Counted from the stretch's first letter, positions 27,198 through 36,748 are shown. The stretch: DNA of 64,000 bases from Daejeonella sp. JGW-45 (GCF_029360805.1 NZ_JARKNC010000001.1:186001-250000); one strand, 5' to 3'. The notes: a model not told the origin generated them from the letters alone. Made by a program: numbers and translations.

Positions 27198-28162
27198 CAA
27201 AAAGATTTACCCATATAGAAGAAGCCTTGCTTGCCAGGTACCTGCTGAAGGAAGCCACGCCGGGAGAAGAGCAGCAGGTGGCCGGCTGGCTTAAGGCCAA
27301 CCCTGCCAACGCGGAGCACCTTAAGCGGGTGGAGCTCCTGCTTGAAACAGGCAGCCTGGATGCGGACAGCAGCATCAATGCACAGGAGGCGCTTGCGCGG
27401 CTGCACAGCCGCATGGACAGGGAGGCTTCGGGAGCAGGCAATACACGGAGATTAATATTCCCCCGGTCCATCATCCGCGTGGCGGCGGCAATACTCATTG
27501 TTGGAACCGTTATCTGGTTCAGCTATCCCCTGCTTTACCGGCAGGTGGAGGTGGCCACTGCCGGGAATGTCCTTGAGCATCAGCTGCCCGATGGTTCGAA
27601 AGTGATCCTGAACAGGAACTCATCGCTCTCATACCCGGCAAGGCTCAGCGATTCCGTCCGCCAGGTCACCCTGAAGGGAGAAGCCTTCTTCGATGTCAGG
27701 GCCGATAAGGACCAGCCCTTTATCATCCGGGTCAATAACGTCACCGTGCGGGTCGTGGGCACCTCGTTCAACGTCAGGAACCGTGGAACTGAAACCACCG
27801 TTGCGGTTGAATCCGGTATTGTTAAGGTGAGCAAAAGCAACGATACGATAGAGCTCAGGGCCGGCGAGCAGACCCGCAGCCGCGCCGCAGCGCCCCTATC
27901 CAAAGAAATTACCCGGGGAAAGCTTTATGCCTATTATTATACCGGGGAGCTGGTCTGCGACCGAACGCCGCTGCGGGAGCTCGTTGAAGTACTTAATGAG
28001 AAATTCAAGGCACAGATCAGCGTCGAGCCGGCAATCCGGGAGCTGCCATTAAATGCCGTGTTCCGGGATGAGCCGCTAGACCAGGTGCTGTTTATTATCA
28101 GCGAATCACTGAATATTAAAGTTGAACGCAAAGGACAGCAGATCCTGCTGAAACAACCCTGA
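27194..28162 (+). CDS. FecR family anti-sigma factor
   Basis: A 322-residue anti-sigma factor with a cytoplasmic part (1-90), one membrane helix at about 93-113 (IIRVAAAILIVGTVIWFSY), a periplasmic FecR domain at about 118-215 (QLPDGSKVILNRNSSLSYP) and a DUF4974-type end (about 250-322). It shares one base with the next gene (TGATG), so sigma factor, FecR and the STN protein form one coupled operon. Unlike the first FecR in the window, no SusC gene follows; the STN protein is the only evident periplasmic partner. Confidence 0.92.
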   Translation: MTKRFTHIEEALLARYLLKEATPGEEQQVAGWLKANPANAEHLKRVELLLETGSLDADSSINAQEALARLHSRMDREASGAGNTRRLIFPRSIIRVAAAILIVGTVIWFSYPLLYRQVEVATAGNVLEHQLPDGSKVILNRNSSLSYPARLSDSVRQVTLKGEAFFDVRADKDQPFIIRVNNVTVRVVGTSFNVRNRGTETTVAVESGIVKVSKSNDTIELRAGEQTRSRAAAPLSKEITRGKLYAYYYTGELVCDRTPLRELVEVLNEKFKAQISVEPAIRELPLNAVFRDEPLDQVLFIISESLNIKVERKGQQILLKQP

Positions 28163-30045
28163 TGAAACACGGCGCAGCCGCTATATATCTAAGCATCCTG
28201 CTGACTTTCCTTCTCATCGAAGGGCGGGGCCAGTCTGTTCTCGACAGGAAGGTATTTATCCAGGCCAATGATATCAGGCTGGGGACTGCCTTGCAGCTGA
28301 TCGCTGATAAGGGCGGTTTTAAATTCTCCTACAACAGCAATATCATCCCGCTCGACAGCGTCGTGAACCTCTATGCCGAAAATGTAAGCATTGAAGAGGC
28401 CCTCGACAGGCTGCTGAGCAAGCAATACGAATACCGCCAGGCCTATAATTTCGTGATGCTCCGCTATGCGCCGCGGGAGCTGTCGATGGTCCTGCAGGAA
28501 TCAGTCAACTACCCCAGCCTGTTTGTGATCAGGGGACAGATCGTCGACAGCCAGACCCGCCTCCCGGTAATGTATGCCAGCGTTTATGAAAAGAAATTAC
28601 TGCAGACGGTGCTCACCGACAGGCAGGGATTTTTTACCCTGAAGCTGAAGAACTTCCCGCAGGCAATAAACATTACGGTCAGCAAGGAGAATTATAAAGA
28701 GATCAGCACCGTTTTCCTGGCCGAGGTAATTGTCAGGCCCTCTCGCAGAGGCGTCAGCGGCGAGTACCGGGACGGTGACCTCGCCCGCGTGGAGCGGACC
28801 CGCCTGGGCCGCCTGCTGGTTACCTCCGAACAAAAGATCCAGTCGCTGAACATCGGCAATTTCATCGCCCAGGCACCCGTGCAGTTCTCACTCGGCCCCG
28901 GCCTGAGCACCCACGGCTCGCTCAGCGGGCAGGTGGTCAACAGGTTTTCCTTCAACGCCACAGGCGGCTATACCGCCGGGGTGCAGGGAATGGAGATCGG
29001 CCTGCTCTTCAATATCAATAAAAAGGATGCCGGCTGGTTCCAGTTCGGCGGCGCCTTCAACCTGACCGGCGGCAGCGTGAGTGGACTGCAGATCGGGGGA
29101 CTGTACAACAACGTGCTCGACAGTGCCCGCGCCGGGCAGATCAGCCTGGGCCACAACCGCGTGGCAGGTTCCTTCCATGGCATGCAGGTAGGCGGCCTGT
29201 ACAACCAGGTGAAACATAATTTCGATGGGATGCAGATCTCAACCGGCCATAACCGTGTGGGAGGATCGTTTAAAGGCCTGCAGCTGGGTGCAGTTTTCAA
29301 CCTCGTAAAAGAAGACTTCAGCGGGGTCCAGCTCTCACTGGGCTATAACCATTTGCAGCGTAATTTCAACGGCTTCCAGGCCGGTACATTTAATCATACC
29401 GGGAATACCGCGAGCGGCATACGGGTAGCGCTTATCGGCAATATTTCATCCGGCAGCACCCGGGGCGGACAGGCAGCCGGCATCTTTAATTACAGCAAAG
29501 AGCTGAACGGCTTCCAGGCCGGGCTGGTAAACATCTCCGGCACACCGGGAGGATACAATTTTGGTCTGATCAATATCGTTAAAGGCGGCTATCACAGGCT
29601 CAGTCTCAGCGCCAACGAGAGCATAGACCTGAACCTGGCATTAAAGACCGGCAATCAGAATTTATATACGGCGCTGCTCTATGGCAGGAATGCCAGCAGT
29701 ACGAATAAGCTGCAGGCTATCGGACTGGGGTTCGGGAAGCAGCTCAGCATCTATAAGGATCTGTCGCTCAACCCCGAGATCAGCAGCCGCTACATCCACC
29801 AGGGAAACTGGAAAGATACCAACCTGCTGAACCGCCTGGACCTGAACCTGGACTACCCACTTGCCAAATGGATCAGCCTGAACACAGGCCCGGCCTTTAC
29901 GGTATTCTATTCAAACCAGTCAGTGCAGAAAAAGGATTATGCGTTTTTAAAAGATAAGGGGTTTGAGTTTGGTAACCCGCGGTACCGGGGATGGGTTGGC
30001 TGGAATGTGGGATTAAGTTTTTCTGCGGCACCGCGCTCGCAATGA
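28162..30045 (+). CDS. STN-domain protein with carboxypeptidase-like domain and beta-repeat surface region
   Basis: A 627-residue exported protein (signal about residues 1-23). Residues 30-100 are an STN domain (LGTALQLIADKGGFKFSYNS). Residues 120-195 are a carboxypeptidase-regulatory-like sandwich (IRGQIVDSQTRLPVMYASVY). From about 285 to 480 there are about eight degenerate repeats of roughly 20 residues built on G-(L/M/F)-Q-(I/V/L/A)-G-x-x-(Y/F)-N, as in GLQIGGLYNNV, GMQVGGLYNQV and GLQLGAVFNLV. These resemble the LA_2272-type surface repeat. The last 120 residues are barrel-like. There is no TonB plug. Linked to FecI/FecR, it may act as a sensor or surface protein without transport. Confidence 0.72.
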   Translation: MKHGAAAIYLSILLTFLLIEGRGQSVLDRKVFIQANDIRLGTALQLIADKGGFKFSYNSNIIPLDSVVNLYAENVSIEEALDRLLSKQYEYRQAYNFVMLRYAPRELSMVLQESVNYPSLFVIRGQIVDSQTRLPVMYASVYEKKLLQTVLTDRQGFFTLKLKNFPQAINITVSKENYKEISTVFLAEVIVRPSRRGVSGEYRDGDLARVERTRLGRLLVTSEQKIQSLNIGNFIAQAPVQFSLGPGLSTHGSLSGQVVNRFSFNATGGYTAGVQGMEIGLLFNINKKDAGWFQFGGAFNLTGGSVSGLQIGGLYNNVLDSARAGQISLGHNRVAGSFHGMQVGGLYNQVKHNFDGMQISTGHNRVGGSFKGLQLGAVFNLVKEDFSGVQLSLGYNHLQRNFNGFQAGTFNHTGNTASGIRVALIGNISSGSTRGGQAAGIFNYSKELNGFQAGLVNISGTPGGYNFGLINIVKGGYHRLSLSANESIDLNLALKTGNQNLYTALLYGRNASSTNKLQAIGLGFGKQLSIYKDLSLNPEISSRYIHQGNWKDTNLLNRLDLNLDYPLAKWISLNTGPAFTVFYSNQSVQKKDYAFLKDKGFEFGNPRYRGWVGWNVGLSFSAAPRSQ

Positions 30046-30102
30046 TAGCATGTTTGCCCGGTGTCTTGTTCACGTTTGCTCCCTTTCAGTTTTCAGCTTT
30101 CA

Positions 30103-30120
30103 ACCCGATAGCTATCGGGT
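30103..30120. terminator. 18-bp perfect palindrome between convergent genes
   Basis: ACCCGATAGCTATCGGGT is a perfect palindrome lying between the STN gene stop (30045) and the VOC gene stop (30155). It can form a tight cruciform or RNA stem, and its position between convergent genes suggests terminator use. No T tract follows on either strand. Confidence 0.5.
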
Positions 30121-30154
30121 CTCAACTCCACTCCCCGGTGCAGCGAAACACCCC

Positions 30155-30547
30155 CTACTCCATTGAAAACAAGCCAAAAGGATTTCCTTCGGTATCGACG
30201 CAGATAGAGCAAAACCCGAACTCGCCGATAGAAAACTTCGGGCGGCTGACGATTCCGCCGGCGGCTTCAATACGGCTTTCCTCTACACTGGCGTCCTGGC
30301 AGGGGAAATAGACCATGGTGTTGACACATTGCCCGTCGCCGTCCTTGGTGCCCTGCATTTCGATTAAGGCGCCCGATACGCCCTGGTTTTCCATTGGAGA
30401 GAAAAAGGCCATTTTCATTTCTTCAGGCGCGTCGCCCGGTGCGCCGCTGTCGATAAATTTCGTTCCTAATACCGCGTTATAGAATTTCTTGGCGCGTTCG
30501 ATATCCTTTACGTAGATCTCGAACCAGCAGATGATATTTTGGTTCAT
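30155..30547 (-). CDS. VOC (glyoxalase/bleomycin-resistance-like) protein
   Basis: A 130-residue vicinal-oxygen-chelate fold protein. Two beta-alpha-beta halves are visible: ICWFEIYVKDIERAKKFYNA at the start and FCSICVDTEGNPFGLF at the end. Members bind a metal and act as lyases, dioxygenases or drug-binding proteins. The enzyme class cannot be told from sequence alone. It is a single gene. Confidence 0.85.
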   Translation of the reverse strand: MNQNIICWFEIYVKDIERAKKFYNAVLGTKFIDSGAPGDAPEEMKMAFFSPMENQGVSGALIEMQGTKDGDGQCVNTMVYFPCQDASVEESRIEAAGGIVSRPKFSIGEFGFCSICVDTEGNPFGLFSME

Positions 30548-30650
30548 GGTTTTGTTCTTTAATTTGCTGTTAAAGATACACCGGATCAGCCGAAAGGCAG
30601 CGGGCCGATCGCGTCAGTTTATGCGGTAATTCAGGACAAGATCAAATGGT

Positions 30651-30902
30651 TCATTTCAGGTTCCGTTCTCTCAGAAGTGCTTCCAGCTCCCTGGCATTAT
30701 GCCGGGGCTTATTGAACAATTTATATGCAAGAAACAAAGGGATAAGCATCAAAAACCCCCAGGTATTATTGATAACGCTGTAAAAGACCACCCCTATCAG
30801 GAATCCGATTAGTGCCGCATCGATTATCGCAGCTGATTTGGCTTTTTTGGCTTCCTCCAGTAATTCCTGGTCTGTTAGTCCGCTTAGTTCTCTTTTGCTC
30901 AT
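30651..30902 (-). CDS. Small two-helix membrane protein
   Basis: An 83-residue protein with a helical N-terminus (LTDQELLEEAKKAKSAAIID) and two membrane segments (LIGFLIGVVFYSVI, then WGFLMLIPLFLAYKLF) before a basic C-terminal tail. No family was recognised beyond small Bacteroidota inner-membrane proteins. It is a monocistronic gene. Confidence 0.65.
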   Translation of the reverse strand: MSKRELSGLTDQELLEEAKKAKSAAIIDAALIGFLIGVVFYSVINNTWGFLMLIPLFLAYKLFNKPRHNARELEALLRERNLK

Positions 30903-31047
30903 TTGGCGATTTTTTTGATTACTGGTGCAGGCATTCCAGCCCTAAATGTTTTGCTCCTGTAAAACTACACAAGCCGGTGAATTAAGCAAGTGATTATGTG
31001 TGCAGGATATCCCGATTTTTCTTAATTTGCCTTATAATCCCATTCTT

Positions 31048-31581
31048 ATGAGCAAACGTCGGATCTTCTTCTTCGGCCTTTTGGTGATGGTGATGCTGGC
31101 GGGCTTCAGCAGCCAGGCACAGACCACCGTGTGGATCGTGCGGCACGGGGAGAAGGACCTGAAGAACCCGTCCGACCGCGACCCTTCGCTGTCGCCCGAC
31201 GGGCAGGACCGGGCCAGGGAACTGGCTACTTTGCTGCAGCCGAAGCGGGTGCTGGCTGTTTATTCTACACCGTTTAAACGTACCAAGCAAACTGCAGAAC
31301 CTACGGCTTACGGACACGGCGTAACTGTTCAGACCTACGACCCGGCAGATCCGGCTGCCCTGGCCTCATCGGTGCTCCGGCAGCATAAAGGCGGAGGGGT
31401 ATTGATAGTCGGCCATTCCAATACCGTGCTGGAACTTGTGGAGGCCTTTGGCATCAAGCGCCCCATGCCTTCCCTCACCGATGACGATTATAACTATCTG
31501 TTCACGCTGACCATTGAGGGTAACTCTATACAATTGCTCACCTCGCAATACGGGAACCTGAAACGCACGAAGGTGCCGTAG
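31048..31581 (+). CDS. Secreted histidine phosphatase family protein
   Basis: A 177-residue phosphoglycerate-mutase-fold protein. The ATG at 31048 gives a clean signal peptide (residues 1-24, ending SSQAQ), preferable to the GTG at 31000. The phosphohistidine motif is WIVRHGEKD. The second arginine and histidine are in YSTPFKRTKQTAE and LIVGHSNTVLEL. It probably acts on a phosphate ester in the periplasm. Substrate not known. Confidence 0.87.
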   Translation: MSKRRIFFFGLLVMVMLAGFSSQAQTTVWIVRHGEKDLKNPSDRDPSLSPDGQDRARELATLLQPKRVLAVYSTPFKRTKQTAEPTAYGHGVTVQTYDPADPAALASSVLRQHKGGGVLIVGHSNTVLELVEAFGIKRPMPSLTDDDYNYLFTLTIEGNSIQLLTSQYGNLKRTKVP

Positions 31582-31730
31582 GGGTGCCGGATTGGAACAT
31601 TTCACCGCTTTTAATGAGCAGGCTGATTGATATCCCCGGCTTTTTCACACCCGTAACATTTTCAATTCATAATCACTTTTTACAATTAATTCTTTTTTCA
31701 TTAAATAAAATAAACGCAACTTTACCGCGG

Positions 31731-32075
31731 ATGAGCTCCGGAAGAAAACATAACACAGCACCCATATTCAGACTAGCAGCGTCGCTGCTGATGCTGGTGT
31801 TTTTTTCTATTCCGGTTCTTCAGGCGGCGCATAACCACTCCGCTGAGGCATCTGCCCACCACGCGAGCTCCGGATCCGAATCCGTTGTCTATGCCAAGTG
31901 CCCTACCTGTGAGTTCCTGGTACACCAGCAGCAGAAACATAGCTTTGGTGATCAGGCGCCTGTACTGATCCACTTTTCTCAAAAACCGGCTGCCGTTTAT
32001 TACACCCTTAACTGTAAGATATACCCGGCAGCTATTCAGGGCTTTACCAATAAAGGTCCTCCTGTTATTTCTTAA
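31731..32075 (+). CDS. Small periplasmic His/Cys-rich protein ahead of a metal-type TonB receptor
   Basis: A 114-residue protein starting at ATG 31731. A signal peptide (about residues 1-33, ending VLQAAH) is followed by a histidine-rich stretch (HNHSAEASAHH) and then a CPTCEFLVHQQQKHS motif able to bind metal. An upstream extension to 31584 is open but would place the signal far inside, so it was not used. It lies 116 bases before the TonB receptor gene and is likely a metal-handling accessory. No established family was recalled. Confidence 0.62.
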   Translation: MSSGRKHNTAPIFRLAASLLMLVFFSIPVLQAAHNHSAEASAHHASSGSESVVYAKCPTCEFLVHQQQKHSFGDQAPVLIHFSQKPAAVYYTLNCKIYPAAIQGFTNKGPPVIS

Positions 32076-32191
32076 TTCCGCGCGCCGGATTTTTTTCTGT
32101 ATGTAGGATAAGCTGAAAACCGCTTACCTGGCGCGCATGGCCTGTTTTCCGGCCTCCTTTACAAATTTTCTTAACGAATACCATTTTCCTG

Positions 32192-34525
32192 ATGAAAAAA
32201 GCTTTCATGGCATCTTTATGCCTTGTACCGCTTTTAACCATCGCGCAGAGTCCGGAATACAGCATCGCTGCTTCCGGCCCTAAGGGCAGCCCTGAGAATT
32301 CCGGGCCTGCCGGCGATGTACTAAAGCGACTAAACCAGGCGGCGGGAGTCCCGCTTCCGGTCACGGTTACCCCAGACACCATACCTGTGGCTGATACTGT
32401 CCGGAGACATCCTCAAAGGCACCACCACCTGGAGGAGGTGGTTGTACATGATAACCATGTGGAGCTTCGCCGGAAAGAAGAATCCCTGAACGTTGAAGTA
32501 GTTAACCGGGAGTTTATCCTGCGGAACCTTGGCGGCAGCCTGATGAAAACCCTGGAGCGCCTGCCGGGAGTCAAAACTATTGGCATCGGCTCCGGGCAGT
32601 CGAAGCCGCTCATCCGCGGCCTGGGCTTTAACCGGGTAGTTGTCATAGACCAGGGTGTAAAACACGAGGGCCAGCAATGGGGAGCCGACCATGGGCTGGA
32701 GATCGACCAGTTTGCAGTGGGCGAAGCGGAGGTCATCAAGGGGGCGGCTTCCTTTATCTACGGCTCGGACGCCATAGGAGGTGCCATTGAAATAAAGCCC
32801 AGCCCTATCCCCGCCAGGAATACATTTGGCGGGTCTGTCGATCTCATGGGAAAAAGCAATAACAATCTGCTGGGCACCTCCCTGAACCTATATAGCCGCA
32901 AGGATAAATGGTTCTTCGATTCGCGGTTCACCTACCAGGATTACAGTGATTACCGGGTACCGGCAAATCAGGTTTTCGTGTATGACTATGCCGTTGACCT
33001 GCATGATAACTATCTGCGCAACACCGCCGGGCGCGAAACCAACCTGCATTTCAACAGCGGCTATGTGAACGGCAAGTTCCGGACTGTCTTCTACCTCAGT
33101 AATGCATTCAGCAAAAGCGGCTTCTTTGCCGATGCTCACGGACTGGAGCCAAGGCGCGTAGATTCAGATCTGCACGATAGCTCAAGCCGCGACATCCTTT
33201 TGCCGCGCCAGCAGGTGAATCATCTCAAGCTGATTAACCGCAGCAGCTACAGCTTTCAGCGGCACCGCGTGGAGCTCGAACTGGGATACCAGCGCAACTA
33301 CAGGCAGGAACACAGCCAGTACGTAAATCACGGCTATATGCCGTCAAGCTACCCGGAGAACCTGGGCATTCCTGCTGATCTCGAGCGTGAGTTCGATAAA
33401 AACGTATTCTCGGTAAACCTGCGGGACAAGTTATCAGCCGGCAGGCATGAATTCACCTTTGGCGTCAACAGCGAGTATCAGCGAAATGAGATCAGCGGCT
33501 GGACCTTCCTGGTACCCTCCTTCAGGCAAGCCACAGCCGGGGTATTTGTGTACGATAAGGTCAGGCTCCATGATAAGGCCTTCCTGCACGGCGCCTTACG
33601 GTACGACCACGGACAGCTCAGGATGTTTGAATATACAGACTGGTTTCCTTCGACCCTTTCGGGCAGTTCGGAATTCCTGACCAGGGCAGAAGATCTGCGC
33701 CGTTCTTTCAACAGCCTGGTATGGTCTGCGGGTCTCAATTACAATCCCGGAAAATTTGAGCTCAAAGCCAATATCGGTAAGAGCTTCAGAATGCCGATCG
33801 CCAAGGAACTCTCGGCAAACGGGGTAAATTACCATTACTTCAGCTATGAGCGCGGCAAGCCCACACTGGATGCAGAGCAGTCGTACCAGGCCGACCTGAG
33901 CCTGGGCCTGAAGGCAAATAAATGGTCGGTGGCTATTAGCCCCTTTTTCAATTACTTCCCCAACTACATCTATTTAAACCCTACTTCTACCCATGATTAC
34001 TATTACGGAGCCGGCAACCAGGTATTTGAATACGACGAAAGCCGGGTAATGCGCTACGGCGGCGAACTGCAGCTTAACTACAAACTGTCGGGAGCACTGA
34101 GCGCAGGCCTGCTGGGCGAGTACCTCTATTCGCGCCAGCTTTCGGGCCGCAAGAAAGGATATACACTGCCTTTTTCCCCGCCTGCTTCAGCGCTGGTAAA
34201 CCTGACCTGGTCGCCGCCCTCTCCAAACCTGACCGATACCTATTTCTCCATTGACTACCGGGTAACGGGCAGCCAGAACCGCATCGTTCCGCCTGAAAAA
34301 AAGACAGCCGGCTCACAGGTGTTCCATATCCAGTCGGGAACCTTCCTGATGATGGGGAAACAGGCGCTGCAGGTCAGCTTCCAGGTTCAAAACGTGCTCA
34401 ATTCGCGCTACCTGAACCACACCAGCTTTTACCGCCTGATCAACCTTCCGGAAGCAGGGAGAAATTTTGTGCTATCTGTGAAACTACCCTTTCAAATTAA
34501 TAAACCCATAAACAATGAACCTTAA
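32192..34525 (+). CDS. TonB-dependent outer membrane receptor, probable metal (zinc) importer
   Basis: A 777-residue receptor. The signal ends near TIAQS. A His-rich segment (RRHPQRHHHLEEVVVHDNH) sits just before the plug, as in ZnuD-like zinc receptors. The plug includes LERLPGVKTIGIGSGQSKPL, then IRGLGFNRVVVIDQGV and GAASFIYGSDAIGGAIEI, and the barrel runs to the end. No carboxypeptidase-like domain is present, unlike SusC. The downstream DUF4625 lipoproteins and an AztD-like propeller support metal uptake. Zinc is the best guess, copper or a siderophore the alternatives. Confidence 0.85.
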   Translation: MKKAFMASLCLVPLLTIAQSPEYSIAASGPKGSPENSGPAGDVLKRLNQAAGVPLPVTVTPDTIPVADTVRRHPQRHHHLEEVVVHDNHVELRRKEESLNVEVVNREFILRNLGGSLMKTLERLPGVKTIGIGSGQSKPLIRGLGFNRVVVIDQGVKHEGQQWGADHGLEIDQFAVGEAEVIKGAASFIYGSDAIGGAIEIKPSPIPARNTFGGSVDLMGKSNNNLLGTSLNLYSRKDKWFFDSRFTYQDYSDYRVPANQVFVYDYAVDLHDNYLRNTAGRETNLHFNSGYVNGKFRTVFYLSNAFSKSGFFADAHGLEPRRVDSDLHDSSSRDILLPRQQVNHLKLINRSSYSFQRHRVELELGYQRNYRQEHSQYVNHGYMPSSYPENLGIPADLEREFDKNVFSVNLRDKLSAGRHEFTFGVNSEYQRNEISGWTFLVPSFRQATAGVFVYDKVRLHDKAFLHGALRYDHGQLRMFEYTDWFPSTLSGSSEFLTRAEDLRRSFNSLVWSAGLNYNPGKFELKANIGKSFRMPIAKELSANGVNYHYFSYERGKPTLDAEQSYQADLSLGLKANKWSVAISPFFNYFPNYIYLNPTSTHDYYYGAGNQVFEYDESRVMRYGGELQLNYKLSGALSAGLLGEYLYSRQLSGRKKGYTLPFSPPASALVNLTWSPPSPNLTDTYFSIDYRVTGSQNRIVPPEKKTAGSQVFHIQSGTFLMMGKQALQVSFQVQNVLNSRYLNHTSFYRLINLPEAGRNFVLSVKLPFQINKPINNEP

Positions 34526-34535
34526 ATCAAAGATC

Positions 34536-34955
34536 ATGAAAATGAAACATGTTATTATCGTGCTGGCGCTTATCTCAGGAGCGTTCAGCGCATGTAAAAA
34601 GGATGAACAGCAGGGTCCTGCCCTCAAAGCGGACAACATAGAAATCGGAACAGCCAACAGCAGGCGTGGCATAAGCGGCGCTGATTTCCATTTCAATGCC
34701 GATATAACTGCACGCAACAAGATCGAAAACGTCCGGGTTAAGATACTTCAAAGAAGTTCAGAGACCTACACAGCATCGTGGCAGTTTGACATAAGCTGGG
34801 AAGAGTACAAAGGCGCCAGGAGTGCTACCGTCCATAAACATTTCACCATACCTGCAGAAGCCCCTGAAGGGAAATACGATTTCTATTTCATCGTAACGGA
34901 CCAGAGCGGCGACAGGCTGGAGATTAAAGAGGAATTCACCATTAACCAACAATAA
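34536..34955 (+). CDS. DUF4625-like lipoprotein
   Basis: A 139-residue lipoprotein; the start at ATG 34536 puts the signal (MKMKHVIIVLALISGAFSAC) in the right frame and length with a lipobox at Ser-Ala-Cys, though ATG 34515 is also possible. The mature part is an immunoglobulin-like beta sandwich ending GKYDFYFIVTDQSGDRLEI, as in DUF4625. It lies just after the TonB receptor gene and is probably a surface or periplasmic accessory for the same cargo. Confidence 0.78.
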   Translation: MKMKHVIIVLALISGAFSACKKDEQQGPALKADNIEIGTANSRRGISGADFHFNADITARNKIENVRVKILQRSSETYTASWQFDISWEEYKGARSATVHKHFTIPAEAPEGKYDFYFIVTDQSGDRLEIKEEFTINQQ

Positions 34956-34975
34956 TTCAAATCAAACTCAGAAAA

Positions 34976-35452
34976 ATGAACAAGGTCCAATCCTTTAGCC
35001 TGGCCGTCCTTGCGGTTATGGCATTAAGCAATTGCAGCAAGGAAAGCAGCGACCCGGTCGATACCGCCTATCCCGTAATCGATATCAGCGCTGCGAATGC
35101 ATTCCCAAAGCAGTGCAGCACAATTAAGCGCGGCGATAAATTCACATTCATTACACAGCTTAGCGACAATGCAGAGCTGGGCTCATTAAGTGTCGATATC
35201 CACCACAATTTTGACGGCCATTCTCATAGCACCGAGGTAAAGGACTGCGTAAGTGATCCGGTGAAGACTGCGGTTAAGCCTTTTCTCTTTATCCAGAACT
35301 TCAGTATTCCGCCGGGACAAAAATCTCATCAGACTGCCATCGAAATAAATGTTCCTGCTGATGTGGACGCCGGTGATTACCACTTCCTCATCCGCGTGAC
35401 CGACAAGGAGGGCTGGCAAACCCTGAAAGGACTGAGCATTAAGCTCATCTGA
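34976..35452 (+). CDS. DUF4625 domain lipoprotein
   Basis: A 158-residue lipoprotein with a lipobox near residue 20 (VMALSNCS). The mature domain shows FTFITQLSDNAELGSLSVDI, then HHNFDGHSHS, whose five histidines could bind metal, and a C-terminal GDYHFLIRVTDKEGWQTL. It is paralogous to the previous gene and follows it by 20 bases. The His cluster strengthens the metal-uptake reading of the operon. Confidence 0.82.
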   Translation: MNKVQSFSLAVLAVMALSNCSKESSDPVDTAYPVIDISAANAFPKQCSTIKRGDKFTFITQLSDNAELGSLSVDIHHNFDGHSHSTEVKDCVSDPVKTAVKPFLFIQNFSIPPGQKSHQTAIEINVPADVDAGDYHFLIRVTDKEGWQTLKGLSIKLI

Positions 35453-35502
35453 TCCAATCTCAAATTCAAAATCAAATAAATAAACCCTTAAAAACCAAAA
35501 TT

Positions 35503-36729
35503 ATGTTACGTAACATCACCAAAAAGCTAGCAATCTTACTGGTCATCAGCGCAGCTGTTGCCTCATGTAAAAAAGACAAAAATGAGCCGGATACTGAAGA
35601 CAGCTCTAAAGAGTTTAAATATCTCAGGGTGCTCGTAGGCGACGAACTATCGCCTAAGCTGACTCAGATTGATCCTTCTGCGGCAGCGATCACGACCTAC
35701 GATGCCAAGTTCCCCTTAGCCAGCATTTACGGTACTGCATCCGGACGTTATGCCGCAGTGCTTTATGGCGCACAGAACCTTGTCGAAGTATTCGACAGCG
35801 GCTTGCAGAACCATGACGATCACGTGGACATGGTGAATGCCCCTAAATGGGCAGCTATTACAGCCAATGGCATTAAACCTGCGCACTTTAAAAGTAAAGG
35901 ACTGGAATCATTGATCTTTAACGATGGCGACGGCACCCTCAGTTCAGCAAAGGAGCCTGATTTCAATACAGCCGGCGCTAAATTCAAAACTATAAATGCA
36001 GGATTGTTACCGCATCACGGCGCAATGGCACAATTCACTAATGGAAATTATGCGGTGACCACAGTGGCTGCGGCCGGCGCGCCGGTTAACCGGGTGAAAA
36101 TTATCAACAGCACAGGCGGTGAGGTACATGCATCGGCAATGGAAGTGGGAGCTATCCACGGAAATGCTTCGGATGGAACTAACGCCGTTTTTGGTGCGTT
36201 CAGCTCAGCATCTGCAACTTCCGGAGGGGTACTTGTGGTAAACCAGTCAGGGCAGCAGAGGTTAATCCCGAATCCTGATGGGCTTGGAGCTTTCCGTTTC
36301 GGTACTATTCTGTATGCCGGATCGGCTAAGAAGTTCATCGCTTATGGTGCTGCAAAAGGGGCCTATCTTATCGATCTTACAGCCAATAAAATGACACCTC
36401 TCTATTCAGGCAGTGATGCGTTCCAGTGTAAGGTAGATTATGCCGGGAAAAATCTTTTGGTACTGACCCTGGATGGCAAGCTCCGTGTTTATGATCTTTC
36501 GACGGGATCGATAAAAAAAGAAGGAAATGTGCTGGCAGCAACTCCGTCTGCAGATACCTATAAACCTGTTCTGGAAGCAACAGCGAAATTCGCATACATC
36601 GCCGTACCATCAGCGGGTGAAGTTCAGCAGATCAGCCTGGATGATTTCACTAAAGTCGTCAAGCATAAAGTTTCTTCGCGGCCGGTCCGCCTGACCTTGC
36701 TTGGTTTTGAAAGCAGCGAATCGCATTAA
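35503..36729 (+). CDS. AztD-like beta-propeller lipoprotein
   Basis: A 408-residue lipoprotein (lipobox SAAVASC, Cys at about 22). The mature part is a beta propeller without enzyme motifs. Segments such as VEVFDSGLQNHDDHVDM, LLPHHGAMAQFTNGNYAVTT and VGAIHGNASDGTNAVF resemble the periplasmic zinc chaperone AztD, including histidines at matching points. It is the last gene of the receptor operon. A zinc-chaperone role is inferred from the similarity and the operon. A hairpin terminator follows. Confidence 0.7.
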   Translation: MLRNITKKLAILLVISAAVASCKKDKNEPDTEDSSKEFKYLRVLVGDELSPKLTQIDPSAAAITTYDAKFPLASIYGTASGRYAAVLYGAQNLVEVFDSGLQNHDDHVDMVNAPKWAAITANGIKPAHFKSKGLESLIFNDGDGTLSSAKEPDFNTAGAKFKTINAGLLPHHGAMAQFTNGNYAVTTVAAAGAPVNRVKIINSTGGEVHASAMEVGAIHGNASDGTNAVFGAFSSASATSGGVLVVNQSGQQRLIPNPDGLGAFRFGTILYAGSAKKFIAYGAAKGAYLIDLTANKMTPLYSGSDAFQCKVDYAGKNLLVLTLDGKLRVYDLSTGSIKKEGNVLAATPSADTYKPVLEATAKFAYIAVPSAGEVQQISLDDFTKVVKHKVSSRPVRLTLLGFESSESH

Positions 36730-36748
36730 AAAAACGGATTAACTGCTG

